From an uncultured Lachnospiraceae bacterium (GTDB lineage Bacteria > Bacillota > Clostridia > Lachnospirales > Lachnospiraceae): a stretch of DNA of 64,000 bases. Positions 7,926 through 17,302 of this stretch are shown here, piece by piece. Made by a program: the position numbers and the translations under genes. The notes beneath the pieces are model-generated. The model did not search any database. It was not told where the DNA came from and saw only the letters and a program-made list of their open reading frames with translations. The DNA is taken from positions 1 to 64,000 of the forward strand of contig CAKRFY010000012.1 of assembly GCA_934320895.1 (NCBI GenBank). The letters are read 5' to 3'. Positions within the stretch are counted from its first letter, which is position 1. Every line of letters begins with the position of its first letter.

Positions 7926-8861
7926 TTACTTTAAAAGTAGCAGTGGATCTACACTCTTTCCATTTTCCTTAACCTCAAAATAAAGGTTAGTTCCCTCTAC
8001 TGTATAATACTTCGTAGGTTTTGCAATGTGACCTACTATATCACCTTTGGCAATTTTCTGACCATTCTTTACATTTAAATTTTTAAGCTGACCATACACA
8101 ACTTCATATCCGTTTCCAATATCAACTGTTACCGTTGTTCCCGTTTCATCACTTGTCTTTATGCTTTTTACAACACCTGCTGCTGCAGCTTTTACCTTTT
8201 CATCAGCTTTTGCTGCTATTACGACGGCAGGATTTATTTTGTACTGTGCAAGTGTCTTAAAATAAACTGTATTGCTGTCACTGAATTTAAGAATTATGTC
8301 TTTCTCACTGCTTCCGACAGGCCAGACCATACCTTTTTCGGCATCAAACTTAATAGAATCATCTTTTGACATTGTGCTTACAGCTTTATTTTTCTTTGTA
8401 TCTTGATTATTTTTTATGTTATTATCCTGACCTTTTGCGTCTGTACCCTTCTTTTTGTCATCTTTCTTAACTGCTGCATTTTTATCAGCTGCATTATCAC
8501 TACTGTTGTCCTTGCCCGCTTTACTTCCTGCTTTTGCATCGTTTAATTTTTCTCTTGCACTTTTAATATCATTTTTCTTTTTAATATTATTAACAGCCCC
8601 CGAACCTGCTGCTACTGTTTTATTTTCTGTATTTTTGCCTGTTGCATTGTCTTTTTTATCTGATGAAGTTCCTGTTTTATCATCTGTATCTGCTGACTTT
8701 GTACCTGTTGATGAATCAGAAAAAAGCTTTGTTCCGTCACTCTGTGGTGCTTTATTCATCTTATAATATACCCCGCCTATTCCAAGACCACATACAAGTG
8801 CTGCACACAGTGACACACAAAGCCCTTTTTTCTTAAAGTTGTTTTCCTTATTATCATACAT
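7926..8861 (-). CDS. Membrane-anchored LytM/M23 domain protein with lost zinc ligands
   Basis: A 311-residue protein with a short cytoplasmic tail, one transmembrane segment (about residues 14-31), a long Lys/Asp/Asn/Ser-rich linker (about 35-165) and a C-terminal LytM (M23) beta fold. Normal M23 peptidases need H-x-x-x-D, H-x-H. Here the first motif position reads NPAVVIAAK (His to Asn, Asp to Val), the middle one YGQL (His to Gln) and the last LYFEV (His to Tyr). All zinc ligands are therefore gone and it cannot be a hydrolase of the usual kind. Architecture and degenerate site recall SpoIIQ, the forespore partner of SpoIIIAH in engulfment, but the neighbourhood gives no sporulation link, so SpoIIQ is only a candidate identity. 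GGAGGG precedes the ATG. Confidence 0.75.
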   Translation of the reverse strand: MYDNKENNFKKKGLCVSLCAALVCGLGIGGVYYKMNKAPQSDGTKLFSDSSTGTKSADTDDKTGTSSDKKDNATGKNTENKTVAAGSGAVNNIKKKNDIKSAREKLNDAKAGSKAGKDNSSDNAADKNAAVKKDDKKKGTDAKGQDNNIKNNQDTKKNKAVSTMSKDDSIKFDAEKGMVWPVGSSEKDIILKFSDSNTVYFKTLAQYKINPAVVIAAKADEKVKAAAAGVVKSIKTSDETGTTVTVDIGNGYEVVYGQLKNLNVKNGQKIAKGDIVGHIAKPTKYYTVEGTNLYFEVKENGKSVDPLLLLK

Positions 8862-9170
8862 ACGGCAATCCCTCCATTAAACAACGATTTATTTAAAAAA
8901 ACAAAAACAGACACTCTAATTCCACTACTGTTCATCCTTGCAATGTGCCAATAATGATTTAAGGCCCATACATCTTCAATGCATGGGGCTTAAATCCTGT
9001 AAAATTCACTTATTGTCAAATAGCCTGACAGCTAATATCAAGCTTGCGAATGAACAATAACCCAATGCCATCAAAATGTCTGATAGTATCTGTTATTATT
9101 CTTAACAAATTTATTTTTTTTATTCAAAATTGTTGTTTAAATTATTGTTGCTGACTATATGATCTATTCC
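8862..9170. other. Gene-free stretch with one strong hairpin
   Basis: No coding sequence is supported. GATTTAAGGCCCAT (8956-8969) pairs with ATGGGGCTTAAATC (8983-8996), 14 bp with one mismatch and a 13-nt loop. Neither side has a T-run, so it is not a standard terminator; it may be a dispersed palindrome or an RNA processing site. Confidence 0.45.
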
Positions 9171-9915
9171 CTACGCCACAACATCCTCAAACTGTGAATT
9201 ATAAAGATTTGCATAAAATCCGTTTGCCGCAAGAAGTTCATCATGATTTCCCTGCTCGATTATATCTCCATCTTTCATAACAAGGATAAGGTCGGCATCG
9301 CGTATCGTTGAAAGCCTGTGTGCTATAACAAAGCTTGTGCGTCCTTTCATAAGATTATCCATTGCTTTCTGTATCTCTATCTCAGTTCTTGTATCAACTG
9401 AAGATGTTGCTTCATCCAGTATAAGTATCTTATTGTCTGCAAGAATAGTTCTCGCTATCGTAAGAAGCTGTTTCTGTCCCTGTGATACACTACTCGCATC
9501 CTCGTTAAGTTCCATCTGGTAACCACCCGGAAGTGTCTGGATAAAATGATGTGCTCTCGCTGCTTTTGCCGCTGCTATTACTTCCTCGTCTGTCGCATCA
9601 AGTCTTCCGTAACGGATATTTTCCATTATAGTTCCCTTAAATAACCATGTGTCCTGAAGTACCATTCCAAATGCGTCACGAAGTTCACGCCTGTTAAAGT
9701 CCTTGATATTGCTGCCGTTTAATTTTATCGCTCCACTGTTTACATCATAGAAACGCATAAGTAATTTTACCATAGTTGTTTTTCCTGCACCTGTAGGCCC
9801 TACGATTGCAATCTTTTGTCCAGGTTTTACCTCCGCACTAAAATCATTAATGATTATCTGTTCAGGATTGTAACCGAAATGAACATTCTCAAAACTTACC
9901 TCCCCGGTTACTATA
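9171..9915 (-). pseudogene. 5'-truncated ABC exporter, nucleotide-binding domain only
   Basis: The region encodes a complete ATP-binding domain of an MsbA/LmrA-type exporter: Walker A GPTGAGKTT, a Q-loop in VLQDTWLFKGTI, signature VSQGQKQ, Walker B ILILDEATSSVD, and the H-loop IAHR. The usual six-helix transmembrane domain of about 330 residues before VTGEVSFENVHFGYN is missing. Homology stops at about 9915, where the sequence turns abruptly into an oppositely oriented histidine-kinase gene. The apparent ATG at 9956 lies in that foreign DNA and has no ribosome site. Such a half-gene cannot make a transporter. It has kept an open frame and good motifs, so truncation is probably recent. No partner exporter is adjacent. 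Confidence 0.8.
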
Positions 9916-11043
9916 TCGCAGATAGCACATGATATACGAACACCTATGAATGCCATTATGGGATTTACAGATATAACATTAAATCATGTAAATGAACCTG
10001 ATAAAGTAAAATACGGACTTGATAGAATAAAACTATCAGGAAACTTTTTATTAGAGCTTGTCAATGAAGTTCTTGATATTTCAAAAATTGAAAATGGACA
10101 GATGAAAGTAAAGCCTAAAGAGATAAACATATGTGAACTTTTTGATGAATTTTCTCCATCACTAGAACAGATGAAACTTAGAAAAGATCTTGACATTAGC
10201 TGTATAAAACATGATATTAGCTATGCCGAATTATTTGCTGACCCTCTTCGCATAAAACAGATATACACTAACATTTTATCCAATGCCGTAAAATATACTC
10301 CTAATGGCGGAAGTGTTACTTTTGAAATATATCAGGAAAAAATTCCCCACAGCAAAAATGTATTTCTTATTGCCAAAATAAGCGATACCGGAATAGGAAT
10401 GTCTGAAGAATATATTGAAAATATGTATTCAAAATTTACAAGAGAAACTGACTCGCGCATAAACAAAGTTCCAGGTTATGGACTTGGTCTATCAATCGTA
10501 AAATACCTTACAGATATCATGAATGGCCATATTGATGTCCAAAGTGAACTTGGCAAGGGTACAACTTTTACAGTAACTTTGGAAATTCCATACCTTAAAG
10601 AACACTCGAGAATCGCACCTGAGACATTAACCATTGAACATTATTCAAAAATCTGTTCGGGAATGCATCTGCTTATCGCAGAAGATAATGAATTAAACTA
10701 CGAAGTTATATCAGAACTTCTAAAGATGCATAATATAACTTGTGAACATGCAGCGGATGGCTCCATTTGTGTTGAAATGTTAAAGTCTGCTAAAAAGCAC
10801 ACTTATGATGCAATACTCATGGATATGCAGATGCCCGTAATGAACGGACTTTACGCAACAACAACAATAAGAAACCTTGACAGTTCAGAAGCACACAGCA
10901 TCCCTATTATAGCAATGACCGCAAATGCTTTCAAAGAAGATATTGAGAAATGTCTCAATGCTGGCATGAATAAATATTTATCAAAACCTGCAGATATTTT
11001 CAAACTTTTAAAAGTATTATCTGAGTTCAGAAATAATAATTAA
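9916..11043 (+). pseudogene. 5'-truncated hybrid histidine kinase with receiver domain
   Basis: The frame opens at the phosphoacceptor box, AHDIRTPMNAIMGFT, at about 9926-9970, so the sensor and membrane part are absent. It continues through a HATPase_c domain (N box NILSNAVKYTP, G1 SDTGIGM, G2 GYGLGLSIVK) and a C-terminal receiver with acidic pair AEDNE, phosphorylatable Asp in LMDMQMPVMNG, and AMTANAF and SKPAD. The first Met (9946) falls just after the catalytic His, so a protein started there would lack it; in-frame TGA lies upstream of the box. The 5' boundary coincides with the truncation point of the ABC gene on the other strand, meaning one rearrangement removed both 5' ends. Confidence 0.8.
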
Positions 11044-11060
11044 ATTTGACACTATTAGCT

Positions 11061-11096
11061 GCTATGAGCAAGTAGCAGAGCTGATTGCGAATATCC
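11061..11096 (-). repeat. Dispersed repeat, copy A
   Basis: Read on the minus strand this contains GGATATTCGCAATC then AGCTCTGCTACTTGCTCATA, sharing 30 or more bases with copies at 28859-28890 and 45358-45393. It lies directly after the truncated kinase and before a terminator. Confidence 0.75.
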
Positions 11097-11104
11097 GCTT
11101 GACT

Positions 11105-11144
11105 CCCCTATATTCAACTTAACAAAAATAGTTAAATATAGGGG
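11105..11144 (-). terminator. Bidirectional terminator between kinase remnant and RDD gene
   Basis: CCCCTATATT (11105-11114) and AATATAGGGG (11135-11144) form a perfect 10-bp stem, followed on the plus strand by ATTATAATTTTT. It sits between convergent genes and could serve both. Confidence 0.75.
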
Positions 11145-11165
11145 ATTATAATTTTTCAACTTTGT

Positions 11166-11918
11166 CTATTCAGACTTCTTAGCCTCATTTTTATCAGCAT
11201 TGTCTAACTCTTTAAAATATTCGCTTGGCATATTTTGTGGCTCAACAGTTTTTATCTGTGGATTTTCCATATCAGTCAATATAGTCTCAGGCTTTGACAA
11301 AGTAACACTTTCATCTACTTTCTGCTTCGTGTTCACAGTTTCATTTAAATCCTGTGACTGCATTTTCTCAACCTCATATGGATTTCTTGGCTGCGCTACT
11401 GCCGGTTCATCGCTCGTATTAACCATATTTCTATAATATACATCTGCATGTGTGTAAATTCTTTTTTCATGGTAATAAACAACATTAGTATCACTTAGAA
11501 TATCATGTAATCCTCTTTTCTTCTTATCAATAGCAATCATTATATATCCTATCGAAAGTATAAGTGCAGATAAAAATCTTCCTACAGTTTCTCTAAACGC
11601 CACCTCAAAGAATGTCAGTTTTCTATCTTCAACACTTACCACTCTTATCTGGAACAATTTCTTTCCAAGTGTTGAACCCGTAAAATATGTCAACAGAATA
11701 AAATATGCAGCTTGCATCAGATAAAATAATATATCTTTTATGGAATACTGAAAGATAAAATCTTTCACCAAAAAATTATCAGGACTTGCGACTGTAGCAA
11801 TCCACACTGGTACCCTTACCACAAGCATGGCAGCCCAGACTATTAAAATATCAACTAAATACGCCGCAAGACGAACGAAAAATCCTGCATATATACGATC
11901 ATCCGGTCTATTTTGCAT
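11166..11918 (-). CDS. RDD family membrane protein
   Basis: A 250-residue membrane protein of the RDD family. The name-giving region appears near the start (GFFVRLAAYLVDILIV), followed by helices at about 68-90 and 120-145, the GKKLFQIRVVSVEDRKLTF segment and a final KKKRGLHDILSDTNVVY, all typical. A hydrophilic tail of about 90 residues (Glu, Gln, Asn, Thr rich) extends the usual RDD protein. Its biochemical function is not known. I choose the ATG at 11918, inside the last codons of sppA, because GGGGTG lies 10 nt before it; longer frames read back into sppA. The overlap indicates coupling to the signal-peptide peptidase. Confidence 0.82.
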   Translation of the reverse strand: MQNRPDDRIYAGFFVRLAAYLVDILIVWAAMLVVRVPVWIATVASPDNFLVKDFIFQYSIKDILFYLMQAAYFILLTYFTGSTLGKKLFQIRVVSVEDRKLTFFEVAFRETVGRFLSALILSIGYIMIAIDKKKRGLHDILSDTNVVYYHEKRIYTHADVYYRNMVNTSDEPAVAQPRNPYEVEKMQSQDLNETVNTKQKVDESVTLSKPETILTDMENPQIKTVEPQNMPSEYFKELDNADKNEAKKSE

Positions 11919-12927
11919 AATATTTAAGCACCCCATTTCCATTGTTTTGTACAATGTCCTCTGCAAGATCAATGTCTGACTTAGGAACAATGTCTTTTAC
12001 TGCGCCAAATAAACTGCTAAACATTCCTGATAATGAATTGTTTTCAGGTGTATAATAAGTTATATTTTCTGAAAATCCAGCTTCTTTTGCGAATTCTTTC
12101 TTCTCATCCTCGAGAGAACCTATTTCATCAACAAGATTTATCTCTTTTGCTTGCTTTGCTGAATAGATACGACCATCGGCAATTTCTTTTACCTTATCAG
12201 TATCCATCTTTCTTCCTTCAGCCACAATATCAACAAACTGGTCATAAGCTTCATCTACAAGCGATTGAAGAATATCTCTCTGTTCTTTCGTAAGATCAAG
12301 CCCCTGTGAACCCATTGCCTTATTTCTTCCACTTGTTATGTCAATTTCCTTTATTCCAAGTTTATCATAAAGTTTTTTGCAATTTGTAAGTGAAACTATT
12401 ACACCAATGGAACCAGTCCAACAATTTCTATTTGCATAAATCTTATCTGCTGCCATCGAAATATAATATCCACCTGAGCATGCCTGCGATGCAAAATATG
12501 CCCATATAGGTCTCTTTGTCTTTTCCTTATACTCCATAAGTTTCAGATACATCTCATCACTCTCATAAACAGCCCCTCCCGGACTGTCAACAAAAAGAAG
12601 TATTCCCTTATTCTTATCAGACTTTTCCATCTTTTCAATATACTTTAGATACAAGTCATGATCATAAGTATTACTTGATGTAAGACTATTAGATGAAGAC
12701 GCACCAATCTCTCCCTCAATGTTTATAACACCTATAAATTCTTTGTCAGGTAAATCAATGTTTGCGCCTGCATCAGAAGAAAACATATCCTTTACTATAT
12801 TAGTCGTTTCTGCCTTGTTTTTCTGCACTAGTTTTGAACCTATTACATTTGATGCAACACCTGTGATTCCAACCGCTATTATCACAACCCCGGTAACCAC
12901 AATGCTGATGATCTGTTTTGTTTTCAT
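11908..12927 (-). CDS. sppA: Signal peptide peptidase SppA (S49)
   Basis: A 339-residue membrane-bound serine protease of the S49 family that degrades leftover signal peptides outside the cytoplasmic membrane. One N-terminal transmembrane segment (about residues 7-29) is followed by a single protease domain: FVDSPGGAVYES, the nucleophile Ser in ACSGGYYISMAADKIYAN (about residue 150), the TGSIGV strand and the catalytic Lys in TSGRNKAMGS (about residue 205). This short form fits the Gram-positive SppA that assembles as an octamer. AAAGGAAAAAG precedes the ATG. A good promoter lies at 12996-13024, and sppA is the first of two coupled genes with the RDD protein. Confidence 0.93.
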   Translation of the reverse strand: MKTKQIISIVVTGVVIIAVGITGVASNVIGSKLVQKNKAETTNIVKDMFSSDAGANIDLPDKEFIGVINIEGEIGASSSNSLTSSNTYDHDLYLKYIEKMEKSDKNKGILLFVDSPGGAVYESDEMYLKLMEYKEKTKRPIWAYFASQACSGGYYISMAADKIYANRNCWTGSIGVIVSLTNCKKLYDKLGIKEIDITSGRNKAMGSQGLDLTKEQRDILQSLVDEAYDQFVDIVAEGRKMDTDKVKEIADGRIYSAKQAKEINLVDEIGSLEDEKKEFAKEAGFSENITYYTPENNSLSGMFSSLFGAVKDIVPKSDIDLAEDIVQNNGNGVLKYYAK

Positions 12928-12995
12928 AACTTTTTCCTTTCCCTACTAATCCTTGCTATATGCACTTTTATGCATTATTGTATGCAACATGGTTA

Positions 12996-13024
12996 ATTTT
13001 ACCACAACAATGCTTTTCGGTCAA
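12996..13024 (-). promoter_or_regulatory. Sigma-A promoter of the sppA operon
   Basis: Minus-strand TTGACC (13019-13024), 17-nt spacer, TAAAAT (12996-13001), about 70 nt upstream of the sppA start. Confidence 0.7.
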
Positions 13025-13074
13025 AAAAGCAAATATGGCCTATCTCCTTGCACATAGCATGATTTATAATATAA

Positions 13075-13117
13075 AAATTCCCCCATCTGCTGCTTTCGCA
13101 GTCAAAACGGGGGATAA
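13075..13117 (-). terminator. Rho-independent terminator of glgP
   Basis: ATCCCCC and GGGGGAAT arms with an inner CTGC/GCAG pairing; on the minus strand the stem is followed by TTTTTATATT. It lies 31 nt after the glgP stop. Confidence 0.85.
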
Positions 13118-13147
13118 ATTCAGAATCATTATATCACAATTCTAAAA

Positions 13148-15610
13148 TTAATCTGCATCTGTAACCTCAACCTTAACTTTATTAAGGTGCCAGATTTCTT
13201 TTGCATATTCTTCAATAGTTCTATCTGATGAGAACTTACCGCTCTTTGCTGTATTTAACATAGCAGAACGAGCCCATCTCTTTTCATCTCTGTATGCAGC
13301 TTCAACCTTTTCCTGAGCTTCTGCATATGATCTGAAGTCCTTAAGAATAAAGTACATATCAGGTCTTCCACCCTGTCCATCAAGAAGAGAATTATATATG
13401 TCTCTAAATTCTTCAAAATTGCCCTGAGAATATGTTCCATCTACAAGCTGTGTGAGCACTGCACGTATATCTGAATCTGAATTATATATATCTCTTGGAT
13501 TATACTGTCCGTTATGCTCATATGCAATTACTTCATCTGATGAAAGACCAAAGATAAATGCATTTTCCTTGCCAACTTCATCAACTATTTCAACATTTGC
13601 ACCGTCCATAGTACCAAGTGTAAGCGCACCATTCAACATAAACTTCATATTTCCTGTTCCTGATGCTTCCTTACTTGCTGTTGAAATCTGCTCTGAAACA
13701 TCTGCTGCCGCAAAAATAATTTCAGCATTTGAAACTCTGTAGTTCTCAATAAACACAACCTTAATCTTTCCATTGATAGATGCATCATTATTGATAACAT
13801 CACCAACACTATTGATAAGCTTGATAATTGATTTTGCTCTCTGGTAACCTGCTGATGCTTTTGCACCAAATATAAATGTTCTAGGATAGAAGTCCATTCC
13901 TGGATTCTGTTTTAATTTATTGTAAAGATACATTACATGCAGAATATTTAAAAGCTGACGCTTATACTCATGTAAACGCTTTACCTGTACATCAAAGATT
14001 GAACGAGGATCTACTTCAATTCCATTGTGCTCCTTGATATATTTTGCAAGTCTTACTTTATTCTTATACTTGATGTTCATAAATTCTTTCTGACTAAGTT
14101 CATCATCAACGTAAACAGAAAGTTCATCAATATGTTTAAGATTTGTAATCCAGTCATCACCAATCTTATCTGTAACCCACTGTGCAAGTAATGGATTTCC
14201 ATGAAGTAAAAATCTTCTCTGTGTAATACCATTTGTTTTATTATTGAACTTCTCAGGCATCATTTCATAGAAGTCCTTAAGTTCCTGATGCTTAAGAATC
14301 TCTGTATGAAGTTTAGCAACACCATTAACAGAAAAACCTGCTGCTATCGCAAGATGTGCCATCTTAACCTGACCATCATAAATGATAGCCATCTTCTCAA
14401 CCTTGCTGTTATCATCAGGATATTCAGCTTGAATCTTAAGAACAAATCTTCTATTGATTTCTTCAATGATCTGATAAATTCTTGGAAGAAGTCTTGAGAA
14501 AAGTTCCAAAGGCCATTTTTCAAGTGCCTCTGACATAATAGTATGATTCGTATAAGCACATGATTTTGTAGTGATATCCCATGCCTCGTCCCATGAAAGA
14601 TTATACTCATCCATAAGTATACGCATAAGCTCTGCAACCGTAACTGTAGGATGTGTATCATTTAACTGGAATACAACCTTCTCATGAATCTTATGGATAT
14701 CATCATGTTTTTCCATATACTTTTTAACCGCACGCTGAATGCTTGCAGATACGAAGAAATACTGCTGTTTTAATCTAAGTTCTTTACCAGCCATATGATT
14801 ATCATTTGGATAAAGAACTTCACAGATAGTTCTTGCAAGATTTTCCTGCTCTACTGCCTTCTGATAATCTCCCTTGTCAAATGAATCAAGGTTAAATGTA
14901 TCAATAGGCTCTGCATCCCAGATTCTAAGAGTATTTACAACATTGTTGTTGTAGCCTACAATCGGGAGATCATAAGGAACGGCTCTTACTGACTGATAGT
15001 TTTCCTGAACAAACTTATCTCTTCCACACTCATCTTTGCGAATAGTAACATAACCACCAAATTTAACTTCAACAGCATACTCAGGTCTCTTAATCTCAAA
15101 TGGATTTCCATACTTGAGCCAGTCATCAGGTTTTTCAATCTGATAACCATTTTCAATAACCTGTTTAAACATTCCATACTTGTAACGGATACCACATCCA
15201 TATGCTGGATATCCAAGAGTTGATAATGAATCAAGAAAACATGCCGCAAGTCTTCCAAGACCACCATTTCCAAGTGCTGCATCAGGCTCCTGATCTTCAA
15301 TAACATCAAGATCCATGCCAAGTTCCTCAATAGCCTCTTTAATCGCCTGATTTCCTTTTAAATTAATAATAATATTTCCTAAAGCTCTTCCTGTAAGGAA
15401 CTCCATAGATAAATAATAAACTGTCTTTACATCCTGTTCCTCATAAGTTCTGTGTGTAGCCATCCACTGGTCTACGATAAAATCCTTAACTGCATATGCC
15501 ACAGCCTGAAATTTCTGCTGATCATCAGCTTCACTTATAGATTTTCTGAATAAAACCTTTAAATAATCCTCAACTTCCTTTTTGAACTCTACCTTATTCA
15601 ATTCCTTCAT
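13148..15610 (-). CDS. glgP: Glycogen/alpha-glucan phosphorylase
   Basis: An 820-residue cytosolic enzyme that releases glucose-1-phosphate from glycogen, starch or maltodextrin using phosphate and pyridoxal phosphate. N-terminal SMEFLTGRALGNII, ALGNGGLGRLAACFLDSLSTLGYPAYGCGIRY, the conserved NDTHPT, and the PLP Lys region ASKEASGTGNMKFMLNGALTLGTMDGANVEI (Lys about residue 665) are all present; the length is standard. I start at ATG 15610, after GGAGG 12 nt upstream; an in-frame extension to 15655 has no ribosome site. It stands alone with its own promoter (15661-15689) and terminator and is not next to other glg genes, so it may serve mobilisation of stored glucan. Confidence 0.96.
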   Translation of the reverse strand: MKELNKVEFKKEVEDYLKVLFRKSISEADDQQKFQAVAYAVKDFIVDQWMATHRTYEEQDVKTVYYLSMEFLTGRALGNIIINLKGNQAIKEAIEELGMDLDVIEDQEPDAALGNGGLGRLAACFLDSLSTLGYPAYGCGIRYKYGMFKQVIENGYQIEKPDDWLKYGNPFEIKRPEYAVEVKFGGYVTIRKDECGRDKFVQENYQSVRAVPYDLPIVGYNNNVVNTLRIWDAEPIDTFNLDSFDKGDYQKAVEQENLARTICEVLYPNDNHMAGKELRLKQQYFFVSASIQRAVKKYMEKHDDIHKIHEKVVFQLNDTHPTVTVAELMRILMDEYNLSWDEAWDITTKSCAYTNHTIMSEALEKWPLELFSRLLPRIYQIIEEINRRFVLKIQAEYPDDNSKVEKMAIIYDGQVKMAHLAIAAGFSVNGVAKLHTEILKHQELKDFYEMMPEKFNNKTNGITQRRFLLHGNPLLAQWVTDKIGDDWITNLKHIDELSVYVDDELSQKEFMNIKYKNKVRLAKYIKEHNGIEVDPRSIFDVQVKRLHEYKRQLLNILHVMYLYNKLKQNPGMDFYPRTFIFGAKASAGYQRAKSIIKLINSVGDVINNDASINGKIKVVFIENYRVSNAEIIFAAADVSEQISTASKEASGTGNMKFMLNGALTLGTMDGANVEIVDEVGKENAFIFGLSSDEVIAYEHNGQYNPRDIYNSDSDIRAVLTQLVDGTYSQGNFEEFRDIYNSLLDGQGGRPDMYFILKDFRSYAEAQEKVEAAYRDEKRWARSAMLNTAKSGKFSSDRTIEEYAKEIWHLNKVKVEVTDAD

Positions 15611-15660
15611 ACTATTTATTATCCTCCTGCTATTGCAACCGACTATGTCTAACATTTACT

Positions 15661-15689
15661 ATTATAAACCACAACCCCTTAAAAATCAA
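15661..15689 (-). promoter_or_regulatory. Sigma-A promoter of glgP
   Basis: Minus-strand TTGATT (15684-15689), exactly 17 nt, then TATAAT (15661-15666), about 50 nt upstream of the start. Confidence 0.75.
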
Positions 15690-15846
15690 TGAATCTAATA
15701 ACCTTACATCATATTTATCCTTTTCTTTTTTCTCAATAGGTTCTAACTTTTTATCTGTCTTAAATTACTTGAATCCCTTAAAAATATACATAAATTCCCA
15801 TTTTTACTCATATCTATTAACTGATAAATAAAAGTGGGGTAAATCC

Positions 15847-16284
15847 ATGTTTAATCGAAAAAAAGCCTCTTTTCACCGAATTCAAACAGTGATATGCACC
15901 ATCGCAACAGCCATTGCCATATTATTTTGTTCAAGCGGGTGTGCAGAAACTGACGATTATCCAAAAACCAGAGATATAGACTATACTGTTGTAACAGGAA
16001 ATGAAATTCCAAATGAACTGCGTAAAATGATAAAAGAACGCAAAGATTCTGCTTTTCAGTTAAGTTTTTCATGTGACGGCGAACTATATATAGTTAAAGG
16101 TTATGGTAAACAGCTATCTCCCGAATTTAGCATAACTGTCAATGAACTCTATCTTTCCGACAAATACATTGTATTTGATACGGAACTTTATGGTCCCAAA
16201 AAGGAAACAAAATCTAAATCAAAAAGCTATCCATACATTGTTGTAAAAACAGAATACATTAACAAATCAATTGTTTTTAAGTAA
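15847..16284 (+). CDS. Small lipoprotein with PrcB-type C-terminal domain
   Basis: A 145-residue exported protein with a positively charged start, a hydrophobic stretch (about residues 15-28) and a likely lipobox ending in GC at about residue 31-32. The rest resembles the PrcB C-terminal domain: a compact pattern with GYGKQLSPEFSITVNEL, a variable middle, and a closing SYPYIVVKTEY in place of the family's TyPY-x-x-v. PrcB was named as a partner of the PrtP/PrcA protease complex in Treponema, but in Firmicutes it is widespread with unknown role. GGGGT precedes the ATG. Its 3' end overlaps that of the convergent FHA gene by 8 nt. Assignment is moderate. Confidence 0.6.
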   Translation: MFNRKKASFHRIQTVICTIATAIAILFCSSGCAETDDYPKTRDIDYTVVTGNEIPNELRKMIKERKDSAFQLSFSCDGELYIVKGYGKQLSPEFSITVNELYLSDKYIVFDTELYGPKKETKSKSKSYPYIVVKTEYINKSIVFK

Positions 16285-17302
16285 CAATGAAACCTATATC
16301 CGCAAATGTAATTTCATCCTTTATCTTGCATCTTGTTTTTACATTTGCGGCAATCTTTTCTCCATTTACAAAAGTACCATTGCTCGAACCTCTATCTGTA
16401 ACATACAAAAAATTTTCATCAGCTTCAAGTATGGCATGATTTCTGCTTATATAATTTTGAGGAAGAATAACCTGATTCTCACGACTTCTTCCAACATGTA
16501 CTGTATCTTCCGAGCCACAGCCAAATGACATTGACTTTTTTACATTTATTATATCCGGGACAAATTCTCTTATCAAAATATTCTTTATATTTCCTCTCAC
16601 AAGTGAAAAACATTCACTTGTATCACAATCATATTTTTCATTCTTCGTTGGTTCTAAATCTTTTATTTTAGCCTTAGAACCAACATTACCATCTGATGCT
16701 CTACTATTTTCCTGCCAGTCTTTTCCTCTATCAATGTCAGAAATCACTCTGTTATCCAAAAATATCTCGATATCGTTCACATGAAAGTTGTCTTCTGACA
16801 CTATGCCATATAAACCGTATATAAACTCAACACATTTTATATCTCCATGATCCGCTATTTTCATAAATTCTTCCGTGAGACTTTTGATCTGATTTCTAAA
16901 TGAATTGTTCATACCAGGCAAAACACAAAATTCAAGTTCTTTATATTTTCTATTTCCAAATATTAAATCTTTCCTGAACAAAATTGAATCAGCTGATATA
17001 AGATATTTCTCACAACTTTTCGTTGTCTTTACAAAAGCCTTATATATTTCATACAAAATATCATATGTCATTTCCTGCTTTTTCATAATGTCGCAAATTA
17101 CGGTTTTATCAGTTGTATCATAATATAGATAAAGTTTATTGTCCTCGTATCTGAAATCACATGAAAGTATTCCTGAAATATTATTGTTCTGAAGCATTTT
17201 GACTTCAACTGATTCCTCATGTATGCAGTCAATATCAAAAACAATATAAGAGCCTGAAATACCATCCTTCCTTTTATACTCTAGTTCCTTCTCCATTATC
17301 AT
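16277..17302 (-). CDS. DUF6382-like protein with C-terminal FHA domain
   Basis: A 341-residue cytoplasmic protein. Residues about 1-190 resemble the DUF6382 domain found at the start of many Clostridia FHA proteins. A clear FHA domain occupies about 255-341: VHVGRSRENQVILPQNYISRNHAILEADE, then VTDRGSSNGTFVNGEKI, with the phosphothreonine-binding Arg, Ser and Asn all present. FHA domains bind phosphothreonine peptides. The start ATG overlaps the stop of the upstream TadE-like gene (ATGA), which makes it the last gene of the Tad pilus operon and suggests Ser/Thr-phosphorylation control of pilus assembly or function. No kinase gene is in the window. Confidence 0.82.
   Translation of the reverse strand: MIMEKELEYKRKDGISGSYIVFDIDCIHEESVEVKMLQNNNISGILSCDFRYEDNKLYLYYDTTDKTVICDIMKKQEMTYDILYEIYKAFVKTTKSCEKYLISADSILFRKDLIFGNRKYKELEFCVLPGMNNSFRNQIKSLTEEFMKIADHGDIKCVEFIYGLYGIVSEDNFHVNDIEIFLDNRVISDIDRGKDWQENSRASDGNVGSKAKIKDLEPTKNEKYDCDTSECFSLVRGNIKNILIREFVPDIINVKKSMSFGCGSEDTVHVGRSRENQVILPQNYISRNHAILEADENFLYVTDRGSSNGTFVNGEKIAANVKTRCKIKDEITFADIGFIVT

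Noticed and set aside
9171..11043. Functional divergent gene pair (ABC ATPase and histidine kinase)
   Set aside because: Both start inside their own conserved domains, overlap at the 5' ends and leave no space for promoters or ribosome sites.
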